Positions 33,634 to 42,623 are shown, counted from the first letter of the stretch. The stretch: DNA of 64,000 bases from Prevotella sp. E13-27 (GCF_023217965.1 NZ_JALPSC010000001.1:806001-870000); one strand, 5' to 3'. Made by a program: numbers and translations. The notes: generated from the sequence alone by a model not told the origin.

Positions 33634-34638
33634 TTATTTGGTTAATACTTTTGTTGTTTTCTTGTTCTCCTGTTCTTGCCAGAAGAGAATGTCCTCCCTC
33701 GCCAGTTCATAGTTGTTTTCCAAATCCCCTTTGTTGATTTTGTCAGAGCCGTACCAGTCCTTGAACATGGCTTCGACTTCTCCAAAACTCATACTGGGAT
33801 TATTGGTCAACAGGTCATAGATTTCGCTGTAGAGGTCATCGTAAACAGTATCGTAGTAGTTATGTCTTTCGAGGTAAGCGGTATCATCGACATGTGGGTA
33901 CACTTTGATACACGTCTCAATGATATGCTCCACGAAAGCCAAACAGTTAGAGACGGCTGGCTTGTAAACAAATTCCTGGTCTGTGTGAGGCTTGTAATAC
34001 CCACAGCTCAGGTTGATACACGAAACAGCCAGTCCGTTGTCCTTCAGGGTCTCAATATCGGTCATCATTCCGTCGGTCTCTTTGTAGCCGAACTTCTTAT
34101 AACCAATGTCCTTCAGGAAGTCATCAGAGCATAGGGAAGTCCATCCAATCTGTGTTATCAGATCCTCATGCTCTCGTCTGTCAGGCTCAATCACAAAACG
34201 GCAGTCGTTGAAAAAATCCATGTCTGCCTTGTCTGAGCCTCTGCATCCCACCTCTTCCTCGACGAAAAACGCCAATTTGAGGCAGTCATACTTTTGTAAA
34301 CACATCAAGCCTATCCAAAGACCAACCTTGTCATCAGCCCCCAATCCTTGTTGCTCTTTCCGCTTGGGGGAGAATCCGATAATGATGTCCTCGGCTTCGT
34401 AGGCTATGAAGTCCTTAGAGTGTCTTTCCTGTACTTGATCCATGTGGGCCACGATACAGGGGTACGTTTCTGACTTGCCTTTGGTAACGTATAAGTTCCC
34501 TGGCTTGTCACACACAATCTTAGCACCTGGAACATTCTGCTTTATCCAGTTCCAGATGAACTTACGAATCTTGCCCTCCCGTCCACTCTTGGAATGGATG
34601 CAAAAGAGCTTCTTCAATAGTGAAAAATCCGTTGTCAT
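33634..34638 (-). CDS. M20/M42-like zinc peptidase
   Basis: A 334-aa protein. Metallopeptidase motifs include AHMDQV (about 64-69), GLGADDKVG (about 98-106), FFVEEEVGCRGS (about 124-135), VIEPD (about 149-153) and CGYYKPHTDQEFV, which match the metal ligands and catalytic acid of the M20/M42 clan. There is no signal peptide, so it is cytosolic. A complete aminopeptidase gene inside a recombination and mobile-element cluster is unusual. It may serve a peptide-based signal or simply be cargo. Confidence 0.75.
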   Translation of the reverse strand: MTTDFSLLKKLFCIHSKSGREGKIRKFIWNWIKQNVPGAKIVCDKPGNLYVTKGKSETYPCIVAHMDQVQERHSKDFIAYEAEDIIIGFSPKRKEQQGLGADDKVGLWIGLMCLQKYDCLKLAFFVEEEVGCRGSDKADMDFFNDCRFVIEPDRREHEDLITQIGWTSLCSDDFLKDIGYKKFGYKETDGMMTDIETLKDNGLAVSCINLSCGYYKPHTDQEFVYKPAVSNCLAFVEHIIETCIKVYPHVDDTAYLERHNYYDTVYDDLYSEIYDLLTNNPSMSFGEVEAMFKDWYGSDKINKGDLENNYELAREDILFWQEQENKKTTKVLTK

Positions 34639-34641
34639 TGT

Positions 34642-36264
34642 TTAAGCTGCTGCAAAATTAAATTCAATTAAATCCTCACATCCGATGGGTTTCCCCACCT
34701 CCTCGTTGATTGCATCGAAGTACATGCCGCCCCACTCATGGAAATCCCCTCGCTCTATCAGTTCAAAGAGTGATTCCTTGGAAATGGTCTTGTCCTCGTA
34801 CTTCTGTGTGATGCAATTGTAGCATCTGTAGGTAGTGATGTCGTTGGCATACAGGTAATACTCGTCATCATAGTCGGAATAGTGCCAATGCTCTTTCTTG
34901 TACTCCAACTCTGCCTCGTCCCGGCAGTCCTCACAGCAATAACCCTTTCCTGTTATGCTGCTCTCGTAAACATCGTCATCCTCATCGTAATACGCAGGGT
35001 TGAGCATCTTCTCCCCACACTTCGGACAGGTCACAACGTCATCCTCGTGATACCATTTTTCGTTAAACCGAACAAAATCATCACGATCCTCAATGTCAAC
35101 AGTCTCTTCGTTGCCATGATAGTAGCAAGTACAAACCTCCCATGCGTCTCTGTCATGGTAGGAATCATACTCGTCAGGTTCTTCTTCGTCGCCGTTCTCT
35201 GATGCGTCCAGGCTACCCTCCGTTACGTCAAGTGAATAATCTCCAGCCTCATAGTTGTAGGCTTTGTGATGATACATAGAGTACCATTTGAAGGTGTCCT
35301 GGTAACTGAGAATATCATCCCAGTCAAGGTCACAGTCAATATGGAAATCTTTGTCAGCGAGCGAGTTTCCATGAATGTCAATAATGGAACTTGCGTCTGA
35401 ACATGCTGCCCCTATCTTCTTATAGCAGTCAATCTCACCAGCCTGAATCAGTGCGTCTATGAGTGCCTGTTTGTAAACATCGTTGCAGCCGACCGCATAT
35501 TGGCGTTCTGCATAACGATACCTGTTACCTTCCTTGTCGTAGACCTCTGGCCATACGATGCAACGGGCGATAATCATTCCGTCCTCATCTTCGAGATAAG
35601 CCGCTTTTGCAGTCACGGCATCCTTGTAGAAAGAATGAAGGTCTTTGTTGACCATGCAGGAAACAAAAGCGTCAGAATCTTCATCGTAGCCTTTCAAACG
35701 GCTGGAATCATAGATGTCTGAGAAGTTGTCATTCACATACAACTTGTTCTTTGGCAGCTTGCCGATTGAGTAGGCTTGCCAGTCACGGGCGAACTCTTCA
35801 CAGAGATATGTGACCACCTCTTGCGGAAGGGACTTACCGAACTTGGTACATTCGATAAGCTTCTTGTAGAACTTGCCGCACTTCATCTTCCAGGGGCGAC
35901 TGTTCTCATTGTTGACGTAGCGTACAGCATTGGGAGTTCCATCTTCGCAGATGCCGTTCATGCTGTCGAGGGAATAGATGTCGCTGTAGTAGGTCACGCC
36001 CAATAGGTTGACCTCGTAGCGAAGTTTACTGCTCTTGGCTCCGCTTTCATGGAGCTTCTTGATGCAGACGTTTTTGAGATCCACCATGTTTCTGATGCTG
36101 AGTAAGGTGTAATCTCCAGTTTCGATGGCTCTTTTATGAACCGATTTGTCCTTCAGGAGAGCAAGCAGGATTTTGTTCTTCCTCGCCTTTTCTTCTCCGA
36201 ACACGCGAACACCGAAAATTTCTTGAAACTCGGTGTAGTTGCTGAATGATTTGATGTAAAGCAT
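34642..36264 (-). CDS. Large zinc-finger hypothetical protein
   Basis: A 540-aa protein starting MLYIKSFSNYTEFQEIFGVR. The first 350 residues have no known motif. After an acidic stretch the C-terminal part has several cysteine pairs (CPKCGEKM, CCEDCRDE, CYNC) that suggest zinc binding, and a very acidic, tyrosine-rich composition. It ends 3 bp before the peptidase start. No family was recognised. It is probably a mobile-element protein. Confidence 0.6.
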   Translation of the reverse strand: MLYIKSFSNYTEFQEIFGVRVFGEEKARKNKILLALLKDKSVHKRAIETGDYTLLSIRNMVDLKNVCIKKLHESGAKSSKLRYEVNLLGVTYYSDIYSLDSMNGICEDGTPNAVRYVNNENSRPWKMKCGKFYKKLIECTKFGKSLPQEVVTYLCEEFARDWQAYSIGKLPKNKLYVNDNFSDIYDSSRLKGYDEDSDAFVSCMVNKDLHSFYKDAVTAKAAYLEDEDGMIIARCIVWPEVYDKEGNRYRYAERQYAVGCNDVYKQALIDALIQAGEIDCYKKIGAACSDASSIIDIHGNSLADKDFHIDCDLDWDDILSYQDTFKWYSMYHHKAYNYEAGDYSLDVTEGSLDASENGDEEEPDEYDSYHDRDAWEVCTCYYHGNEETVDIEDRDDFVRFNEKWYHEDDVVTCPKCGEKMLNPAYYDEDDDVYESSITGKGYCCEDCRDEAELEYKKEHWHYSDYDDEYYLYANDITTYRCYNCITQKYEDKTISKESLFELIERGDFHEWGGMYFDAINEEVGKPIGCEDLIEFNFAAA

Positions 36265-36396
36265 AATTTGTTTTGTTTTTAATTGATTATTGAAATTGTT
36301 TTCTGTTCTCGCAAATGAAAAAAGGGAGGCCACCACCTGTTACAGTGATAGTCTCCCTCTTCGGTTGACATTTGAGGTTGTTGTTCCTCTGTGTCT

Positions 36397-37416
36397 TTAC
36401 TCGATAAACCAACTCCAGGCATCGTCATCTTTGTTGATTGCTGATGCCACGCCTTTAGCACACTGGTATGCGTTGCAGGAACGCTCCAATGTCACGTCAA
36501 TGTAGTTGTTCTTGTAATTTGTCAGTAGCATATAGAATTGCCATGCCGTGATTTCTTGTCCGAATCCACCAAAGTTCTCGTCGGTGTAGTAGTCACGGAT
36601 CATGTTGTTCAGCTGTGCCTCTGGAAGTGTAAATTCTGGTAGGCCAAGCTCGTTCTTCATGCTTGTTGGTAGAGCTGTTGCCATTCTCGCACGGCCCAGG
36701 AATTGAGCCAAGGTGCTGACGGTGACAACAGTATCGTTCAGTCGTCTCATGTCATCAAGGTGCTGCTTATAGTTGTACTGCTTGAAAAGTTCGATGCAAT
36801 ACTTGTAGAAGTCGGCAGTGTTAGTTACCTTGATGGCCAAGTTTACTCCATCAGTGCAGACCATGCCATTGGTGCATACGGTATTCAGAAAACCGATTGC
36901 CAGTTTGAAGGTCTGCTTCTGGGATGAATTACCCAGTAGGTTGCAATCTGCATAGTTTCGTACAAGGCATACCTGTAGATGGCAGATGCTTCCGTTGATG
37001 TCGTGTGAGATAGATGGAATTTCAATCATTGCCATCGCTCTCTGATAGTAGGAATCGCTGTCCTCTGGATTCAGGTTCTCGACCAGTTTTCCAGCTCCGA
37101 AGCGGTTCCGTAGTTTCATTTCATGTGATACTCTTACGACGGGGGCATTGATTTCCTGTCCGTCGAAATATGTACTCACTGCATCCATTACGGTGCTGAT
37201 AGCTTCCGTATGGCTGATAGTTTCCACGTTGTCCCGGCTGAAAACGGGAGTCAACATGTCACCAAGTTCTGTAAGCCCTATTTCCTTTGTGTTACCAAGG
37301 ATGAAGGGGCTGCGTGCTTCTGGTTCAGGTTCGACTACTACCATTGCGGCATTGTCTGCTTCCTGTTCCACTGTAGGCGTAAAGCCTTCTGTCTGATTGT
37401 TGTTCTTCTTTGCCAT
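36397..37416 (-). CDS. DUF3871-like protein
   Basis: A 339-aa protein. HEMKLRNRFG, AIGFLNTVCTNGMVCTDG, a YNYKQHLDDMRRLNDT segment and a LGRARM segment match the layout I recall for DUF3871 proteins of Bacteroidales plasmids and conjugative elements (function unknown). The acidic, glutamate-rich N-terminal 35 residues look disordered. It is the second gene of the long cluster. Its start is supported by the AT-rich leader. Confidence 0.7.
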   Translation of the reverse strand: MAKKNNNQTEGFTPTVEQEADNAAMVVVEPEPEARSPFILGNTKEIGLTELGDMLTPVFSRDNVETISHTEAISTVMDAVSTYFDGQEINAPVVRVSHEMKLRNRFGAGKLVENLNPEDSDSYYQRAMAMIEIPSISHDINGSICHLQVCLVRNYADCNLLGNSSQKQTFKLAIGFLNTVCTNGMVCTDGVNLAIKVTNTADFYKYCIELFKQYNYKQHLDDMRRLNDTVVTVSTLAQFLGRARMATALPTSMKNELGLPEFTLPEAQLNNMIRDYYTDENFGGFGQEITAWQFYMLLTNYKNNYIDVTLERSCNAYQCAKGVASAINKDDDAWSWFIE

Positions 37417-37549
37417 AATTGTTATAATGGTTTTAAAAGTTAAAGACTATGGGGGCCTGGGCTTTTTACCCAGAATCCCCCTGAGTTTTTTTAGTGCTTT
37501 CAAGACCGCTAGTGTGGCCTCTAAGCAGGTTATGAGTACGTCCGTCGCG

Positions 37550-37765
37550 TCATTGCTGCTCATTTACGTTAGGTGCGATACTCTCCGTTGTTGTAGTAGG
37601 AGCATCTACCTCTTCGGCTGCTCCAGCGTTCTTGTTCTTGTGGATCTTCTTGCAGATCCAAGGGCAAATCTCATTCTTGATTAGACGATAGGCACAACAT
37701 GCAACTTCTATGCACATAGCCACGTCACCGATTACCCTCACTTTTCTAAAAATTCTCTTGTTCAT
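37550..37765 (-). CDS. Small membrane-associated protein
   Basis: A 71-aa protein starting MNKRIFRKVRVIGDVAMCIE, with a basic start, a short hydrophobic stretch with two adjacent cysteines, a lysine-rich segment, and a T/A/E-rich tail. It is the first gene after the promoter and inverted repeat at 37823-37870. The longer frame upstream would cross that promoter, so the ATG at 37765 was chosen. Confidence 0.5.
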   Translation of the reverse strand: MNKRIFRKVRVIGDVAMCIEVACCAYRLIKNEICPWICKKIHKNKNAGAAEEVDAPTTTTESIAPNVNEQQ

Positions 37766-37822
37766 TGTTCTCTTGTTTTTAAAGTTAATATTGATGTTAA
37801 ATTTCTCTTGTTGTTGTTCTTT

Positions 37823-37870
37823 CAAAAATAAAGTGAGCGGATTAACACTTTCTTCAAATGTTATCCGCTC
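37823..37870 (-). promoter_or_regulatory. Promoter with overlapping inverted repeat, head of leftward cluster
   Basis: On the minus strand a TATTTTTG box (37823-37830) lies about 58 bp before the ATG at 37765. Directly upstream is a strong inverted repeat, GAGCGGAT (37863-37870 side) with ATCCGCTC (37835-37842 side), plus AACA/TGTT inside. The repeat covers the -13 to -50 region, as an operator or attenuator would. Confidence 0.55.
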
Positions 37871-38159
37871 ATTATCGGTTCTGCCTTTTCCCAAGTTGGC
37901 AGATTCAATAACATAAGTATTGAAAATGTCAACCGAATCCCAACGGCACGGTCTAGAGTTTCCTCTGACACTCTTCGTATCAGTTCTCCACACCAAATAT
38001 CATAAAAAATATGTTCAAGACCAGATACCTCATTAGTATCTCTTTAGTCTCGAACAAGCTTGTTTCTAATTATCTCATTTATAAGGCTTTAAGGCGATTT
38101 TGAACGTATGATTTTTAGGGGTTGAAAATAGGTCGAAATTAGCCATTTTTTAGGGTTTT

Positions 38160-38306
38160 GTAACCTGTAACCTCTATGTTCTCAGGTAGGGTCTGATAGC
38201 CATACACCCCTGCCTCTTTTTTCTGGGTTACAAGGTTACAACTGGCGTAAATCATTGTCATTCAGCCATTATCACTGTAACCTTATGTGTAACCTTGCTG
38301 TAACTT
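38160..38306. repeat. Iteron-like GTAACCT repeat cluster
   Basis: The motif GTAACCT is repeated in tandem at 38160-38173. Inverted GGTTACA copies lie at 38226-38232 and 38234-38240. Forward copies follow at 38277 and 38289, with a variant GTAACTT at 38300. The region lies in a 588-bp intergenic gap between divergent genes, with AT-rich flanks. This is the layout of an iteron field or a multi-site operator. No coding frame was credible here. Confidence 0.55.
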
Positions 38307-38419
38307 CAAATTGAAAAAACGCGGATTGGTTCCCCTGAGATTCTTATAAATAGATGACGAAGCGACCTTCATGGGGCGTTTGTCACGAAATTCTATTAAT
38401 TATTTTCTCATATAACAAA

Positions 38420-38749
38420 ATGATACAAACATTATTACAAACTCTATTTGGGACAATTACACGTCCTGATTTAGAGCCAACACAGGAGGTGGCTGTTCCT
38501 GTTGTTGAGAAAGAGATTAGCCCTTCAGTACCATTACCTACAACTGGTAAATATGATGCTGATGTCGAAGCCTTGCGTAATAAGCATGGCAACTTTGTAA
38601 CTGGACTCTGCATCGAGGAAACATTGCAAGACTTGTTAGTGTTATGCCCCAGGAATAGACCCAGGACAGACGCATATCAGGGCTTGGTGTCTTATCTACA
38701 ATCAGAGTTCGGTGTTACGTTGAACATTAAATCAAGGAAGAGAAAATGA
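38420..38749 (+). CDS. Small protein with LCPR/SRKR C-terminal motif
   Basis: A 109-aa protein starting MIQTLLQTLFGTI; an in-frame ATG at 38354 is possible. Its C-terminal 45 residues (LLVLCPRN ... GVTLNIKSRKRK) are similar to the end of the 91-aa protein encoded at 39265 (LCPRKTL ... GITLRILSRKRD). This reveals a paralogous pair separated by one gene. The basic SRKR end suggests nucleic-acid or membrane contact. No family was recognised. Confidence 0.55.
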   Translation: MIQTLLQTLFGTITRPDLEPTQEVAVPVVEKEISPSVPLPTTGKYDADVEALRNKHGNFVTGLCIEETLQDLLVLCPRNRPRTDAYQGLVSYLQSEFGVTLNIKSRKRK

Positions 38750-39165
38750 AAATTTGGTATTTTGGAAAAGTCTATGACCTGAATCAGATGACAGACGTAG
38801 ATATTGAGAAAGACATTGAGGCCAGAATAGAGGAATTCACAGGCAAAGTAATCGGAGTTAGTGTGAAACCTACTGATGATGGCTATGAGGTGATAGTTCA
38901 TAGAAGCCTGAATGTGGAAGTAAAAGATGGCCTGATATTGGAGCCTGACACTTTCATTATTAGCGGAGAAGGGTACAGCGGATTCATGCCGGAGTACCAG
39001 AGTATTGGAAACTTTGCACATTTCCTTGGCTTTGTGCATTACCTCGACCTGCATGAATTTGAAAAGGCATGTAAGCGAAACGTAGAGTATTATACTGGCC
39101 AGAAAGTGAAGAAAGCTACTGTGACTGAATGGATCAATATGCTTGTCCTCGATGTGAAGTTTTAA
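38746..39165 (+). CDS. Hypothetical protein
   Basis: A 139-aa protein starting MKIWYFGKVYDLNQM. It is a mixed alpha/beta protein with an acidic first half. It overlaps the end of the preceding gene by 4 bp (ATGA). No family was recognised. A terminator-like inverted repeat follows. Confidence 0.6.
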   Translation: MKIWYFGKVYDLNQMTDVDIEKDIEARIEEFTGKVIGVSVKPTDDGYEVIVHRSLNVEVKDGLILEPDTFIISGEGYSGFMPEYQSIGNFAHFLGFVHYLDLHEFEKACKRNVEYYTGQKVKKATVTEWINMLVLDVKF

Positions 39166-39184
39166 CTGCTGATAAAAGGAAAAC

Positions 39185-39249
39185 ATGGAATCCTGATATT
39201 ATTTTTAGCTGACGAATAACGAAAATCTATATTGGGATTCCACTTATTT
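39185..39249 (+). terminator. Possible terminator hairpin
   Basis: TGGAATCC (39185-39192) pairs with GGATTCCA (39234-39241), with further pairing inside, and is followed by CTTATTTT. The loop is long, so this is a weak call. Confidence 0.35.
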
Positions 39250-39264
39250 TAACCTATTGACACT

Positions 39265-39540
39265 ATGAAACATGATATGAAAGTTGAAGAGAGATACTTT
39301 TCAGAAGATATAAATTCACTGAAAGCTTATGACGAGGGATTTGGAACCGCTTATGACAATGGCGGTTCCTATGTGCTGACTATCCAACTGTCAAAACTGA
39401 ATGAGCTTTGCCCTCGTAAAACTCTGAACAAACAGATGTACCAGAGACTTGTCACTTTCCTGTATGAGAAGGGGATTACCCTTCGAATACTGTCAAGGAA
39501 GAGGGACAAGTCTATTGAAGAAGAAACTGAAGGAAACTGA
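39265..39540 (+). CDS. Paralogue of the LCPR/SRKR protein
   Basis: A 91-aa protein starting MKHDMKVEERYFSEDIN. Its last 45 residues share the LCPR...Y..LV..L....G.TL.I.SRKR pattern with the protein encoded at 38420. The glycine-rich middle (GFGTAYDNGGS) differs. The function is unknown. Confidence 0.55.
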   Translation: MKHDMKVEERYFSEDINSLKAYDEGFGTAYDNGGSYVLTIQLSKLNELCPRKTLNKQMYQRLVTFLYEKGITLRILSRKRDKSIEEETEGN

Positions 39541-39563
39541 ATGAAACTATCTCAAAATGACTT

Positions 39564-39904
39564 GGTAATTGGCAAATTGTCAGATTTGCTAATTGCCAAT
39601 GGAGAACAGAAAGATACTATCCCTAAACCTGTCTGACTTGGAAATTATCAGGATGACAAGCCTGATGATTGACAAGGATAGACAGAAAAAGCCTTATTGA
39701 AGATGAATTGTACTATATTATCCCTATTGAAAGATAATGATAATGGTATTCTTCAATTTGGAAAAATCATAAAGGTGGCAGGGATGGAACGTAGGCGAAG
39801 CCGAAGTGGAATGGTACGGTCGGTGCCACCTTTAATGGAAAACAATAACATTTCCCAAAGATTGACTTTCGCTTCGCTCAGTCAACCTTCAGACTATTAT
39901 AGTC
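39564..39904. other. Non-coding segment with five consecutive inverted repeats
   Basis: This 476-bp gap (39541-40016) holds five hairpins. A 14-bp stem pairs 39564-39577 with 39584-39597 (two wobbles). A 9-bp stem pairs 39644-39652 with 39661-39669. A perfect 10-bp stem pairs 39771-39780 with 39824-39833. A 6-bp stem pairs 39862-39867 with 39880-39885. A palindrome lies at 39892-39904. A GGCGAAGC stretch near 39794 can also pair with the GCTTCGCT loop near 39871. A 31-codon frame at 39541 and a 107-codon frame at 39697 exist but have no support. Confidence 0.45.
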
Positions 39905-40016
39905 AATATTTGTGGTCATTTTTTGGAGTAAAACACGTATTCTCCTATATAAGAGAAAAAAAGACACAAAAAAGACACAATACAGAAATTTCAGTAATAC
40001 AGAAAAATAACCATAT

Positions 40017-41975
40017 ATGATTATTGACAGAGGAAAAATAAGAGTTGACAATGGTGTAGAGTACATTATGGAATGGACTGATGATAATGGCAGATGTAAG
40101 TTTGACCAGTATCTCACCAATGGGAAAATGATAGTCAACAAGGTAATGACTGGTTGCGGATTCACTACTTACAGTCTCAAAAACCAGGAGAACACTATAT
40201 TGGTTTCTCCACGAATAAGATTGCTGCAAGAGAAAGAAAGGGACTTCAATCAAAACAACAACCAGTTATGCTATTACTTCAACCGTGAAAGAGACTACAA
40301 AAACAAAGAGAAGAAGAGCATTGAACAGTTGGTTGAAGAGTTCAAGGATTATAAACAACTATGTGATAAGTACAACAGACCCATGAAACTGATGGTGACT
40401 TATGATTCTTTTGCCAATTTGATGACAATGCTGGAAAGAGTATTTGAATTAGATATAAACCTTCTATTTCGTATTGTCATAGATGAATCCCACACTATCA
40501 TTAAAGATGTTCTGATAAAGGAGTATAACAATAAGTGTGTCCTATCTGCATTTCTTCATAAGTTGTTTCAGTATGAGAAGCTTTTGTTCATTTCTGCAAC
40601 GCCAATAATTGACTATATGCAGGAGGTTCCAGAGTTCGCAGCATATAATGTTGAATATGTTGAGCTTGACTGGCCAAATAAGGTTCCGATAGACACAAGG
40701 CACTATAGCTGCAAGAACGCTAAAGATGCTTTCAATAGTATATACAGCTACTATTCCAGGCATATAGATCCACATAACAGACACTATTTCGATGTCATTC
40801 ACTACGGCGAAGGACTAAGTGATTATAGCTATGAGGCGGTTGTGTTCCTGAATAGTGTAGATGATATAAAGGATATTGTCAGTGGATATGTGACCAAGAA
40901 GCAGCTCATTGACATTTCTGAGATAACTGTTATATGTGCCAATACAAAGGAGAATGCGACGAAATTACGCAAGGCACATCCCCAACTTGAAATAAAGGCT
41001 TCTATTCCCAAAAAGGGCGAGAGGCATACGACATGGACTTTTGTTACCAGAACTGCATTTGAGGGTGTTGATTTCTACAGTCCCTGTGCCAGTACCTATG
41101 TAATAGCCAACTACTATGTGGGAAGTTTGCAGTTAGACATAGCATCGGATATTCCCCAGATTATTGGCAGACAAAGACTAAAGACCAATGTGTTCAGGAA
41201 TATTCTTCATATCTATTACAAGGAAAACATAAGCATAATAGATGATGATTTGTTCGAGGCCAAGAGAAAGGAAAAGATGGAAAGGAGCCTAATCAGAATC
41301 TCCAACTGGACTTATATAATGGATGACCAAGGTAAAAGTGCTTATCTACATGATGTGTCTCGTACAATAGACGATGACCCCAATTATCTATATATCAAGA
41401 CTATTAATGGGAAACCAGAGATAGATAACTTGATAATAGTATCGGAAAACTATTGTCGGGACATTTTGAAGAACCATATTAGTTGGTATTGTATGGGGCC
41501 TGCGAAATTACACAGGCAATATTCTCCCCAGGTTATGCAACTGAAGGACAATTTGGAGGCCATTGCTACCCCCAAAAAGAACCAGGATAGGATAAAGGCG
41601 ATATTATATTGCTTCCAAAAACATCCTGAATGTCAAAGGGAGATATTTGGTATGCTGCATGACGAGGGATATAATGATGTAGCCTATTACTTCAATATGC
41701 TATCAACCGAAAGGATTATTGCCAATGGCTGTGACCCTTGGAAGATGGATCAGGAACTACGGCATGTAAGCGGTGAAACTGACATTAAAGACCTTGTAGC
41801 TTCTTTATTCGAGAATGGCGAGGTTTACAGCAAGAAAGACGTGAAGTGGATGCTACAGGAAGTTTATGACAAGATGGGTATTGCAAAGACGGCGAAAGCA
41901 AGTGAACTACCGAACTATATACCTTGCAAGATTACCAATAAAGACGGATTAAAAGCATATAGGATAACAATTTAA
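40017..41975 (+). CDS. SF2-like helicase with unusual P-loop
   Basis: A 652-aa protein. The motif-I-like MTGCGFTT (about 44-51) replaces the usual GxGKT. VIDESH (about 153-158) is the DExH box, LFISATP (about 187-193) is motif III, and QIIGRQRL (about 383-390) is motif VI, so the SF2 helicase order is kept. This P-loop variant with TT in place of KT occurs in a group of Bacteroidota and phage helicase-like proteins. The C-terminal 250 residues are helical and of unknown role. It is the first gene of the rightward accessory block. Confidence 0.7.
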   Translation: MIIDRGKIRVDNGVEYIMEWTDDNGRCKFDQYLTNGKMIVNKVMTGCGFTTYSLKNQENTILVSPRIRLLQEKERDFNQNNNQLCYYFNRERDYKNKEKKSIEQLVEEFKDYKQLCDKYNRPMKLMVTYDSFANLMTMLERVFELDINLLFRIVIDESHTIIKDVLIKEYNNKCVLSAFLHKLFQYEKLLFISATPIIDYMQEVPEFAAYNVEYVELDWPNKVPIDTRHYSCKNAKDAFNSIYSYYSRHIDPHNRHYFDVIHYGEGLSDYSYEAVVFLNSVDDIKDIVSGYVTKKQLIDISEITVICANTKENATKLRKAHPQLEIKASIPKKGERHTTWTFVTRTAFEGVDFYSPCASTYVIANYYVGSLQLDIASDIPQIIGRQRLKTNVFRNILHIYYKENISIIDDDLFEAKRKEKMERSLIRISNWTYIMDDQGKSAYLHDVSRTIDDDPNYLYIKTINGKPEIDNLIIVSENYCRDILKNHISWYCMGPAKLHRQYSPQVMQLKDNLEAIATPKKNQDRIKAILYCFQKHPECQREIFGMLHDEGYNDVAYYFNMLSTERIIANGCDPWKMDQELRHVSGETDIKDLVASLFENGEVYSKKDVKWMLQEVYDKMGIAKTAKASELPNYIPCKITNKDGLKAYRITI

Positions 41976-41984
41976 GAATATGTT

Positions 41985-42530
41985 ATGGCAACATTGAAAA
42001 TTAGTGACCTGGAGTTTGCAAAGAAGCTGACTCCTACATTTAGAGACCACCTTGAACGCTTCTTGCCTCAGTGGTTGGATTCACTCGTACCATATTATGA
42101 GGAAGCGAAAGCCATTGGAGCAGATATGTTCAAGTTGCAAGATACTATGCCTTGTGGTGGCGAGTATTCATTATTTGAAAAGGACGGCATTGGTTATTAC
42201 TTGACCGATTTCCCTTGGTTGAAGTGTCTGTCATTCAACTCAGACTACAAATATATAAAATGCTACTGGTATCAATGCTTTGTGGATTTCTACCCAAGGC
42301 TTGATACTGACTGGAAAGAGCGAATACATAATTTCGGAGCTTATAACTGGTATATGTATAGGCCATTCAACATGAAGGAAGGATATGACTGTGTAGCCAA
42401 AAGAGTAGATGATTATTTCAAGGCCATCACCAATGATCCAGATGTTACATTCATGCTGAGTGGAACTTCTGCAATATGCCTTACTCCGAAAGGCGTAAGA
42501 TGGATAGAGGACTACTGTAAGTTAGAGTAG
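41985..42530 (+). CDS. Hypothetical protein
   Basis: A 181-aa aromatic-rich protein (KYIKCYWYQCFVDFYP and GAYNWYMYRPFNM). It has no known motif. It is encoded 9 bp after the helicase and ends before a strong terminator, so the two form one unit. Confidence 0.6.
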   Translation: MATLKISDLEFAKKLTPTFRDHLERFLPQWLDSLVPYYEEAKAIGADMFKLQDTMPCGGEYSLFEKDGIGYYLTDFPWLKCLSFNSDYKYIKCYWYQCFVDFYPRLDTDWKERIHNFGAYNWYMYRPFNMKEGYDCVAKRVDDYFKAITNDPDVTFMLSGTSAICLTPKGVRWIEDYCKLE

Positions 42531-42560
42531 GCATCGGAGAGTCTCAGGACAGAAACAGGA

Positions 42561-42600
42561 GGGATAGTTGACTAATGACAATCAGCTATCCCTTCTTCTA
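42561..42600 (+). terminator. Rho-independent terminator
   Basis: An 11-bp stem pairs GGGATAGTTGA (42561-42571) with TCAGCTATCCC (42582-42592), with one wobble, followed by TTCTTCT. It closes the helicase unit. Confidence 0.75.
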
Positions 42601-42623
42601 TTAACCTAAAACACAAATTTCAA

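Noticed and set aside
39697..40020. 107-codon plus-strand frame before the helicase gene
   Set aside because: It crosses several strong inverted repeats, has no protein-like pattern and runs into the helicase start. It is better explained as non-coding structured DNA.
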